Assembly: GCA_900555765.1 (NCBI GenBank)
Contig: USMA01000043.1
Location: forward strand, 1 to 7,203
Length of the DNA: 7,203 bases
Reading direction: 5' to 3'
Source of the DNA: an uncultured Collinsella sp.
Lineage (GTDB): Bacteria > Actinomycetota > Coriobacteriia > Coriobacteriales > Coriobacteriaceae
Below are positions 1 to 5,842 of the stretch, piece by piece. Positions within the stretch are counted from its first letter, which is position 1; each line of letters begins with the position of its first letter. Made by a program: the position numbers and the translations under genes. Below the pieces are notes generated by a model. The model was not told the origin of the DNA and did no database searches. It saw only the letters and a list, made by a program, of their open reading frames with translations.

Positions 1-83
1 AGAACGTCGCGCCTGCCCACGGCCGGCTTTGCCGATTCCTCGACTCTGAGGTCGTGCTTTCCATAGAAGACCGCGCTTTTCAT
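1..83 (-). CDS. Zinc-dependent medium-chain alcohol/polyol dehydrogenase, N-terminal fragment (runs off left edge)
   Basis: Only the first 27 codons are inside the window, reading MKSAVFYGKHDLRVEE and onward. This opening (M-K-x-A-V-F-Y-G-x-x-D-L-R-V-E-E) is typical of zinc-dependent medium-chain dehydrogenases such as sorbitol, butanediol and threonine dehydrogenases, where it forms the first strands of the GroES-like catalytic domain. The family oxidises secondary alcohols or polyols with NAD(P) in the cytoplasm. The ATG at 81-83 has a clear ribosome binding site, AAGGAG on the minus strand at 89-94, five bases upstream. The gene is divergent from the alpha-glucoside PTS operon and shares its control region. 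The zinc ligands and Rossmann domain lie outside the window, so the substrate cannot be told. Confidence 0.75.
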   Translation of the reverse strand, partial: MKSAVFYGKHDLRVEESAKPAVGRRDV

Positions 84-119
84 GGTGACTCCTTAACGTG
101 GCGGTGAATGTTGTAATGA

Positions 120-148
120 AGTATAGGCATGTCTATAGATATAGACAA
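120..148 (-). promoter_or_regulatory. Predicted promoter of the divergent dehydrogenase gene
   Basis: Read on the minus strand, TTGTCT (143-148) and TATACT (120-125) are separated by exactly 17 bases. This resembles a housekeeping sigma promoter with a 5/6 -10 element and a 4/6 -35 element. It would start transcription roughly 30 bases upstream of the dehydrogenase ATG. The inverted repeat at 130-147 fills the spacer and touches the -35 element, a classic place for a repressor. The promoter is inferred from sequence only. Confidence 0.5.
130..147. promoter_or_regulatory. Perfect inverted repeat, candidate operator in the dehydrogenase promoter
   Basis: TGTCTATA-GA-TATAGACA is a perfect inverted repeat with 8-base arms and a 2-base centre. 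On the minus strand its right arm continues as CTTGTCTATA, sharing CTTGTCTA with the elements at 154-164 and 280-295. TTGTCTA-type palindromes are typical operators of GntR/HutC-subfamily sugar regulators such as TreR. No such regulator is encoded in the window, so the identity of the binding protein is a guess. Confidence 0.5.
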
Positions 149-153
149 GCACA

Positions 154-164
154 TCTAGACAAGT
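154..164 (-). promoter_or_regulatory. Second CTTGTCTA operator element (half-site)
   Basis: On the minus strand this stretch reads ACTTGTCTAGA, an exact 11-base copy, inverted, of the left part of the operator at 280-295. Only the central TCTAGA is symmetric here, so it looks like one strong half-site with a degenerate partner. It lies just upstream of the predicted dehydrogenase -35 element. Confidence 0.4.
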
Positions 165-229
165 AGAAAAGAAAAATGAAATGCAGCCATCAGCTATGTC
201 AGATTTAACAGGCGAAATACTGGACATAT

Positions 230-259
230 ACCGTTTACGGCCAATAATCAACCGTTTAC
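230..259 (+). repeat. Direct repeat of ACCGTTTAC, 21 bp apart
   Basis: ACCGTTTAC occurs at 230-238 and again at 251-259, a centre-to-centre distance of 21 bp or two helical turns. The first copy also forms the small inverted repeat CCGT-TT-ACGG. The copies fall near -51 and -30 relative to the start site predicted from the -10 at 273-278. No good -35 hexamer is visible there, so an activator binding these repeats could replace it. This is inference; the sequence alone shows only the repeat. Confidence 0.4.
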
Positions 260-272
260 CGACCGCAGTATT

Positions 273-278
273 TATGCT
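273..278 (+). promoter_or_regulatory. Candidate -10 element of the alpha-glucoside operon
   Basis: TATGCT matches four of six bases of the -10 consensus and lies two bases before the operator at 280-295. The region 17 bases upstream (about 250-255) has no good TTGACA-like element, which suggests either activator dependence or a wrong choice of -10. Transcription starting near 285 would give a leader of about 155 bases before the preferred start codon at 440. Confidence 0.35.
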
Positions 279-279
279 A

Positions 280-295
280 ACTTGTCTAGATAAGT
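280..295. promoter_or_regulatory. Palindromic operator over the predicted operon start site
   Basis: ACTTGTCTAGATAAGT pairs at seven of eight symmetric positions; the single defect is G284/T291. It sits just downstream of the candidate -10 element, where a bound protein would block transcription initiation. It shares the ACTTGTCTAGA core with the minus-strand element at 154-164, so the same protein probably controls both divergent genes. The pattern fits GntR/HutC-family operators, but no regulator is visible in the window. Confidence 0.55.
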
Positions 296-373
296 GATAT
301 GATAAAAATAGAAGCGCAAGAAGTCAGGGAAGCGGGCCCACCCGTCCTATTGCACGAGGTACACGCAAACGGC

Positions 374-410
374 GCGTCTGCGGTCTCGAGTGAAGCCAAA
401 ACCGCAGCGC
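374..410 (+). promoter_or_regulatory. Leader hairpin upstream of the PTS gene
   Basis: CTGCGGT (378-384) pairs perfectly with ACCGCAG (401-407), and the stem extends by GCG (374-376) with CGC (408-410) around a bulged T. The result is a 10-pair GC-rich stem with a 16-base loop. No T-run follows, so it does not look like a finished terminator. If translation starts at 440, this hairpin lies in the untranslated leader. Confidence 0.4.
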
Positions 411-422
411 TCCGAATGAAGA

Positions 423-436
423 GAGGGGGATTCCCC
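423..436 (+). promoter_or_regulatory. Ribosome binding site of the PTS gene, inside a small GGGG/CCCC hairpin
   Basis: GAGGGGG at 423-429 is the only Shine-Dalgarno-like sequence near the start of the PTS gene and lies 10 bases before the ATG at 440. It supports that start over the upstream ATG at 299, which has none. GGGG (426-429) can pair with CCCC (433-436) across a three-base loop, which would partly hide the site and could modulate translation. Confidence 0.5.
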
Positions 437-439
437 GTC

Positions 440-2050
440 ATGATGCAAAAGATACAACGTTTCGGCGGTGCAATGTACACGCCTGCAATTCTTTTCGCAT
501 TTTCCGGAATCGTCGTCGGCCTGGGTACGTTGTTCACCACCGAGGCGATTTTTGGCGAGATGGCCACTGCGGGCCATCTTTGGTTTGATTGCTGGAATGT
601 GCTGCTCCAGGGTGGTTGGACGCTCTTTAACCAGATGCCGTTGCTGTTTTGCGTAGCGTTGCCAATCTCGCTCGCGAACAAGCAGAACGCTCGCTGCTGC
701 ATGGAGGCTTTGGCCATCTACCTTACCTTCAACTACTTTGTAAGCACAATCTTGGGGCAGTGGGGCCCTGTCTTTGGGGTCGACTACTCTGTCGAGGCGG
801 GCAGCGGTACTGGTCTTGCCACTATCGCAAGCATCAAAACGCTTGATATGGGCATCATGGGCGCGCTCATTATCTCTGGTATCGCCACGATGCTGCATAA
901 TAAGTTCTTCGACACCGAACTTCCTGAGTGGCTGGGCGTGTTCTCGGGCTCCGTGTTCATCTATATGATCGGTTTCTTCGTTATGGTTCCGGTCGCTCTT
1001 ATCGCCTGCCTGGTGTGGCCGCATGTTCAGGCTGCTATCTCCGCCTTCCAGGGATTCATCCTTTCCGCCGGTACGTTTGGCGTGGGTGTCTTTGCTTTCT
1101 TCGAGCGCGTGCTGATCCCTACAGGCCTGCACCACTTTATCTATACGCCGTTCTATTACGACAACGCGGCGGTCAACGGCGGCATCTTTGCTGCTTGGGC
1201 CAACATCCTGCCCCAACTGGCTGCCGATCCGAGCATTGCTCTTAAGGATGCCGCTCCCTCGGCTGCCTATACCTGCCCTGGTTGGACTAAGGTCTTCGGC
1301 TCGCTTGGCGTCGCCATTGCGTTTTATATGACCGCCAAACCCGAGCGCAAGCAGCGCGTCAAGGCTCTGCTGATCCCGGTCACCCTTACCGCTATGCTTT
1401 GCGGTATCACCGAGCCGCTTGACTTCACCTTCCTGTTCATCGCGCCCGGCCTGTTCGTCGTCCACTGCGTGCTCGGAGCGCTCGGCTGCATGGCTCAAAA
1501 CCTCCTTGGCGTCGTGGGCATCTTCGACGGCGGCATCATCTCGATGCTCTCGTGGGACTGGCTGCCCCTTTGGGCCGCACACGGTCTGCAGTACGCCATC
1601 TCCATCCTTGTCGGTCTGTGCTTTACCGCCCTTTGGGTCGTGGTCTTCCGTTTCCTGATCGTCAAGTTCGACTTTAAGACCCCCGGTCGCGAGGATGACG
1701 ATGTTGAGGTCGAGCTCAAGTCCAAGGCCGACTACAAGCAAAAGCAGGGCGGTGCTGCTGCTGGCAAATCGGTCGCCCAGAGTAAAGATGATGAGCGCTT
1801 GGTGCTTGCCGAGAACATCCTCGATCTGCTCGGTGGCACGGATAACATCATCGATGTAACTAACTGCGCTACCCGTCTGCGCGTTAACGTCAAGGACAAG
1901 AGCGTCGTTGCACCCGAGGCTTCCTTCAAGGCGATCGGTACGCATGGCTTGGTGGTCCAAGGTCAGTCAATCCAGGTCATCATCGGCCTTACCGTCCCGC
2001 AGGTTCGCGAGAAGTTCGAGAGTCTTCTGAAGTTCGAGAGTCTTCTGTAA
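440..2050 (+). CDS. aglA: Alpha-glucoside-specific PTS permease, fused IIC-IIB (AglA/MalX type)
   Basis: Membrane permease that imports an alpha-glucoside and phosphorylates it at C6. From the ATG at 440 the protein has 536 residues, close to the roughly 540 of Klebsiella AglA, and opens MMQKIQRFGGAM, which lines up with that protein's start. Residues ~1-410 form the multi-helix IIC domain, with LIPTGLHHFIY around His231/His232 and the GITEP signature at 322-326. After a charged, Gln/Ala-rich linker, residues ~453-536 form the IIB domain, with the phosphorylated Cys476 in NCATRLR. There is no IIA domain, so IIA must act in trans. The same frame is open back to an ATG at 299, but those 47 extra codons show no family resemblance and have no ribosome binding site. 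The last six codons are a perfect duplicate of the preceding six. The GH4 glucosidase gene follows. The exact sugar (maltose, sucrose isomers or other) is not determined. Confidence 0.93.
   Translation: MMQKIQRFGGAMYTPAILFAFSGIVVGLGTLFTTEAIFGEMATAGHLWFDCWNVLLQGGWTLFNQMPLLFCVALPISLANKQNARCCMEALAIYLTFNYFVSTILGQWGPVFGVDYSVEAGSGTGLATIASIKTLDMGIMGALIISGIATMLHNKFFDTELPEWLGVFSGSVFIYMIGFFVMVPVALIACLVWPHVQAAISAFQGFILSAGTFGVGVFAFFERVLIPTGLHHFIYTPFYYDNAAVNGGIFAAWANILPQLAADPSIALKDAAPSAAYTCPGWTKVFGSLGVAIAFYMTAKPERKQRVKALLIPVTLTAMLCGITEPLDFTFLFIAPGLFVVHCVLGALGCMAQNLLGVVGIFDGGIISMLSWDWLPLWAAHGLQYAISILVGLCFTALWVVVFRFLIVKFDFKTPGREDDDVEVELKSKADYKQKQGGAAAGKSVAQSKDDERLVLAENILDLLGGTDNIIDVTNCATRLRVNVKDKSVVAPEASFKAIGTHGLVVQGQSIQVIIGLTVPQVREKFESLLKFESLL
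2012..2047 (+). repeat. Perfect 18-bp tandem duplication at the 3' end of the PTS gene
   Basis: AAGTTCGAGAGTCTTCTG occurs twice in direct succession (2012-2029 and 2030-2047), immediately before the TAA stop. It keeps the frame and makes the protein end KFESLLKFESLL. Identical copies suggest a recent slippage or duplication event. AglA-like proteins have one such segment after VPQVR, so the second copy is the addition. Confidence 0.9.
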
Positions 2051-2068
2051 ACCATCGTCCATCGAAAC

Positions 2069-2108
2069 AATCGGCCTTGCAGAGCCGGTATGCACCGCAA
2101 GGCCGATT
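2069..2108 (+). terminator. Intergenic stem-loop between the PTS and glucosidase genes (partial terminator or mRNA-stability hairpin)
   Basis: AATCGGCCTTGC (2069-2080) pairs perfectly over 12 bases with GCAAGGCCGATT (2097-2108). The 16-base loop can form a further GGT/ACC pairing (2087-2089 with 2094-2096). It starts 18 bases after the PTS stop codon. No T-run follows (the next bases are CTAGAGATAAAAAAC), so full termination is doubtful. An intercistronic hairpin that protects upstream mRNA or lowers read-through is equally possible. No convincing separate promoter was seen in the rest of the 155-bp gap. Confidence 0.45.
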
Positions 2109-2178
2109 CTAGAGATAAAAAACTCCACTTCTAGGTAACAATTCCAAACCGTACAGGCCGCGTGCGGTGATGGATTGA

Positions 2179-3549
<1,371 letters not shown>

Positions 3550-3589
3550 GGACTGCTGTCTCGAACTCTTACGCATCTCTGCTTCATTT

Positions 3590-3633
3590 GCGCCGCCGCG
3601 GTGTCCGGATTCGCCCGGATGCTGCGGCGGCGC
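3590..3633 (+). terminator. GC-rich inverted repeat after the glucosidase gene, abutting the ychF -10 element
   Basis: GCGCCGCCGC (3590-3599) and GCGGCGGCGC (3624-3633) form a perfect 10-base stem, with an inner TCCGG/CCGGA stem (3604-3608 with 3615-3619). The arrangement begins 40 bases after the glucosidase stop codon and ends directly at TATACT. There is no T-run. It may act as a terminator for the sugar operon, or as a structure or protein site within the ychF promoter; sequence alone cannot decide. Confidence 0.45.
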
Positions 3634-3639
3634 TATACT
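3634..3639 (+). promoter_or_regulatory. Predicted -10 element of the ychF promoter
   Basis: TATACT matches five of six consensus bases and is followed after about 38 bases by the ychF start codon. The best -35 at usual spacing is the weak TTCGCC (3610-3615, spacer 18), which lies in the loop of the inverted repeat. Transcription would start near 3646. This suggests ychF is expressed separately from the sugar genes upstream. Confidence 0.5.
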
Positions 3640-3676
3640 TATGCAGTTTGAAGTACCTGTACCAAAAGGAGCTGTC

Positions 3677-4753
3677 GTGTCCCTTTCCATCGGTATCGTG
3701 GGCCTGCCCAACGTGGGCAAGTCGACGCTGTTCACCGCGCTTACCAAAAAGACCGGCCTTGCCGCCAACTACCCGTTTGCCACGATCGACCCCAACGTGG
3801 GCATCGTCGATGTGCCCGATAGCCGCCTGCAAAAGCTCGCCGACATCGTCAACCCCGGCCGCATTGTGCCGGCTACGGTCGAGTTTGTCGACATCGCGGG
3901 TCTGGTGAAGGGCGCCAACGAGGGCGAGGGCCTGGGCAACCAGTTCCTGGCCAACATTCGCGAGACCGATGCCATCTGCGAGGTCGTGCGCTACTTTAAG
4001 GACCCCAACGTCATGCGTGAGGTGGGCCGCACGGGCGAGTTCGTCGATCCCGCCGGCGATGCCGACACCATCATGACCGAGCTCATCCTGGCCGACATGG
4101 GCACGCTCGAGAAGCAACTGCCCAAGCTCGAGAAGGAGGCCAAGCGCGACAAGGAGCTCATGCCCAAGTTTGAGGTCGCCAAGCGCCTGCTTGCCTGGCT
4201 CAACGAGGGTAAGCGCGCCGCGTCCATGGAGATGACCGACGAGGAGCGCGCCGCTGCAAAGGGCCTGTTCCTGCTCACTATGAAGCCTATCTTGTATGTG
4301 GCCAACGTGGACGAGGACATGCTCAACGAGGACCTGGCGCCCATCGACGGTGTCAAGCCGTTGCCCATCTGCGCCAAGATCGAGGCCGAGCTTTCCGAGC
4401 TCGATCCCGAGGACGCCGCCGACTACCTGGAGAGCCTGGGCTTGGAGCAGCCCGGTCTGGACGTGCTCGCGCAGGCGGCCTACAAGCTGCTCGGCCTGCA
4501 GTCGTTCTTTACGGCTGGCGAGATGGAGGTCAAGGCCTGGACGGTTCGCCAGGGCGCGACCGCCCCGCAGGCTGCCGGCGTCATCCACACCGATTTTGAG
4601 CGCGGCTTTATTAAGGCCGAGGTCATTGGCTATGACGACTACATCGAGCTCGGCGGTGAGCAGGGCGCCAAGGCCGCCGGCAAACTGCGTATTGAGGGCA
4701 AGGACTATGTCATGGCCGATGGCGACGTCGTGCACTTCCGCTTTAACGTGTAA
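3677..4753 (+). CDS. ychF: Ribosome-binding Obg-like ATPase YchF
   Basis: Cytoplasmic P-loop ATPase of the Obg/OLA1 family that binds ribosomes and is linked to stress and redox responses. The start is the GTG at 3677, five bases after AAAGGAG (3665-3671), giving 358 residues (E. coli 363) beginning [16 protein letters not shown]. The same frame is open further left, but those codons do not resemble the family. G1 is GLPNVGKS at 9-16, switch II is DIAGLVKG at 72-79, and the base-specificity motif is NVDE at 210-213, the NxxE form that makes YchF prefer ATP over GTP. The C-terminal TGS domain occupies ~275-358 with GATAPQAAG and the [10 protein letters not shown] end. An ungapped alignment with my memory of the E. 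coli protein puts Arg114 where E. coli has the ATPase residue His114, and about four extra residues follow. A small membrane-protein gene follows after 11 bp. Confidence 0.97.
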   Translation: MSLSIGIVGLPNVGKSTLFTALTKKTGLAANYPFATIDPNVGIVDVPDSRLQKLADIVNPGRIVPATVEFVDIAGLVKGANEGEGLGNQFLANIRETDAICEVVRYFKDPNVMREVGRTGEFVDPAGDADTIMTELILADMGTLEKQLPKLEKEAKRDKELMPKFEVAKRLLAWLNEGKRAASMEMTDEERAAAKGLFLLTMKPILYVANVDEDMLNEDLAPIDGVKPLPICAKIEAELSELDPEDAADYLESLGLEQPGLDVLAQAAYKLLGLQSFFTAGEMEVKAWTVRQGATAPQAAGVIHTDFERGFIKAEVIGYDDYIELGGEQGAKAAGKLRIEGKDYVMADGDVVHFRFNV

Positions 4754-4764
4754 GGGCGACGCAT

Positions 4765-5148
4765 ATGTTTAAATACGGCAAAAAAGCTGGCTACATGGGT
4801 ATTGCGCTGCTGGTGCTTGCGGTGATTCCGCTGGTGGTCGCAGCGTGTGTTATCCCCAACATTGGTCCCGAGGTGGCAACGAAGTTTAATGCCGCCGGCG
4901 AGGTGACGCGCTGGGGCAAGAGCTACGAGTTGCTGGCGCTGCCGGTGCTCAACCTGCTGCTGAGCGTAGCGACGTACTTTACGGCGGGACGCCAGGCAAA
5001 GAACAATGAGGACTCTGCCGCCATGGCGCGCATCGTGTGCGAACGCTACCTGCGCAACGGTTGCATCACGGGTGTGTTCCTCAACGTGATCAACGTTTAC
5101 TTTATGTACTCGGCGATTACCGGAACGGGCTTTGGCTTTGGTTTCTAG
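4765..5148 (+). CDS. Small three-helix membrane protein with a DUF1648-like segment
   Basis: A 127-residue predicted inner-membrane protein of unknown role. Hydrophobic segments lie at about 9-32, 54-72 and 97-118. Between the first two is IGPEVATKFNAAGEVTRWGKS, which fits the DUF1648 pattern (P-x-x-x-x-x-H/K-F-N-x-x-G-x-x-x-x-W-x-x-K) found in SdpI-type immunity proteins and related membrane proteins. The rest of an SdpI protein (six helices) is absent, so SdpI function should not be assumed. The ATG at 4765 has only a weak AAGGG (4752-4756) overlapping the ychF stop codon. The 11-bp gap suggests it is co-transcribed or translationally coupled with ychF. An in-frame ATG at 4795 would remove the first ten residues, but the first hydrophobic segment fits better with the longer form. 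It converges with the next gene, with only 9 bp between stop codons. Confidence 0.75.
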   Translation: MFKYGKKAGYMGIALLVLAVIPLVVAACVIPNIGPEVATKFNAAGEVTRWGKSYELLALPVLNLLLSVATYFTAGRQAKNNEDSAAMARIVCERYLRNGCITGVFLNVINVYFMYSAITGTGFGFGF

Positions 5149-5157
5149 CTTGTCCTT

Positions 5158-5547
5158 TTAGGCAACGAGCCTGCAAGCATATTCGATGGCTGCTGCGAGG
5201 CCGCCGCTCGATCGTGGTTTAAAGACCATGTCGGCGGCGGCCTTGTTTTCGTATCCGGCGCCGCGAAGGGCGAGTGCTATGCCGGCTTCTAAAAGGAGCG
5301 GCAGGCCGCGTTGGCTGGTTGCGATAACGGCAGCCTGATTGAGCGAGCAGCCGTGCGTTTGGCATTGAATGGCAAGTTCACCTTGCGCCGGGCAAGGGAC
5401 CAGAACGGCGACGACGCGACTTGATAGCAATGCAAATGCTGTGCGCTCATCGGGCGAAAGGCATTCTGCTTCAACGACGACGAGCTTGGGCGGTGCGCTG
5501 TTTGTGCGAAGCGTGGCTCGGTACATGCGGACCGAAGAACCCGACAT
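5158..5547 (-). CDS. Hypothetical protein resembling a degenerate C-terminal half of a Cof-type HAD phosphatase
   Basis: A 129-residue protein of unknown function, starting at the ATG at 5545-5547, six bases from AGGAG (minus strand, 5554-5558). An in-frame ATG 24 bases further up (5569-5571) lacks such a site and would overlap the palindrome. Residues ~75-122 follow the spacing of the last core motif of Cof-type HAD phosphatases: IATSQRGLPLLLEAGIALAL aligns with the family's GDSxNDLPMLxxAGIxVAM, and NKAAADMVF with the VKAAADYVT that usually follows. The GD and ND positions, which hold the magnesium-binding aspartates, are AT and RG here. The N-terminal catalytic DxD motif and cap are absent at this length. 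If the resemblance is real, the protein cannot be a normal phosphatase and may be a binding protein or a decaying remnant. It has no signal peptide or clear membrane helix. It is divergent from the XRE gene, with the palindrome at 5571-5594 between them. Confidence 0.7.
   Translation of the reverse strand: MSGSSVRMYRATLRTNSAPPKLVVVEAECLSPDERTAFALLSSRVVAVLVPCPAQGELAIQCQTHGCSLNQAAVIATSQRGLPLLLEAGIALALRGAGYENKAAADMVFKPRSSGGLAAAIEYACRLVA
5198..5249 (+). terminator. Plausible intrinsic terminator for the ychF unit, embedded in the convergent gene
   Basis: AGGCCGCCGC (5198-5207) pairs perfectly with GCGGCGGCCT (5234-5243), with an inner TGGT/ACCA stem (5215-5218 with 5225-5228). The plus strand then reads TTGTTTT (5243-5249). 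The T-rich tail is only on the plus-strand side, so it would stop transcripts coming from ychF and the small membrane-protein gene, whose stop codon is 50 bases upstream. The same bases encode the 3' end of the minus-strand gene (its AAAD and SSGGLAAA codons), so chance from GC-rich codons is possible. Confidence 0.5.
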
Positions 5548-5570
5548 AGAAAACTCCTGTGTATTCGGCA

Positions 5571-5594
5571 AAACGTAAACTATAGTTTACGTTT
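5571..5594. promoter_or_regulatory. Perfect 24-bp palindrome between divergent genes, candidate XRE operator
   Basis: AAACGTAAACTA is followed immediately by its exact reverse complement, a 12+12 palindrome with no mismatch and no spacer. Its centre contains TATAGT on both strands, a 5/6 match to the -10 consensus, so divergent promoters to the HAD-like gene and the XRE gene may overlap here. No strong -35 was seen for either direction. The simplest reading is that the XRE protein encoded next to it binds as a dimer and controls both genes, including its own. Confidence 0.65.
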
Positions 5595-5623
5595 ATGTTC
5601 GGCTCCATTTCAAACTCGGCTGC

Positions 5624-5842
5624 ATGGACGAACGTGCGAAACAGATTCTTGGTAGGCGGGTCGAAGAGACACGCAGGGACCTTGGTATCTCCAAGGTTGA
5701 TTTTTGTGTGGCGACAGGAATCAGCCGACCCAACCTCGACCGAATCGAAGATGGGACGGCAAATTTCACGCTCAAGGATCTATATAAGATCGCGCCCGCA
5801 CTCGGCATGACGGTGTCAGAGCTTCTCGAGGGTATCGAATAG
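5624..5842 (+). CDS. Small XRE-family (Cro/CI-type) helix-turn-helix DNA-binding protein
   Basis: A 72-residue protein made up almost entirely of one Cro/CI-type helix-turn-helix domain. The first helix is about 4-18, and the DNA-binding helices are about 22-44 (ISKVDFCVATGISRPNLDRI, then EDG). The remaining helices contain the familiar LYKIAPALGMTVSELLEG. There is no partner domain, so it probably works as a dimeric repressor. The start at 5624 has no recognisable Shine-Dalgarno sequence, and no better in-frame start is visible upstream, so translation may be weak. The perfect palindrome 29 bp upstream is a natural binding site and would give autoregulation together with control of the divergent HAD-like gene. 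A role as an antitoxin is not supported, since no toxin-like gene lies on the same strand beside it. Confidence 0.85.
   Translation: MDERAKQILGRRVEETRRDLGISKVDFCVATGISRPNLDRIEDGTANFTLKDLYKIAPALGMTVSELLEGIE

Noticed and set aside
226..260. Catabolite-response (cre) sites overlapping the ACCGTTTAC repeats
   Set aside because: Both copies fail the conserved outer bases of the cre consensus, so CcpA control cannot be claimed.
347..1960. Long minus-strand open frame (537 codons) opposite the PTS gene
   Set aside because: It mirrors the codon structure of a clearly recognised permease in GC-rich DNA; its translation is charged, low-complexity and unlike any known family.
3584..4735. Minus-strand open frame (383 codons) opposite ychF
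   Set aside because: Shadow of ychF with the same antisense composition; no family resemblance.
4765..5148. SdpI-type bacteriocin immunity protein
   Set aside because: Only the DUF1648-like portion is present, with three helices rather than six, and no bacteriocin genes are nearby.
5624..5842. XRE protein as antitoxin of a toxin-antitoxin pair
   Set aside because: The neighbouring HAD-like gene is divergent rather than co-directional, and it shows no toxin fold.
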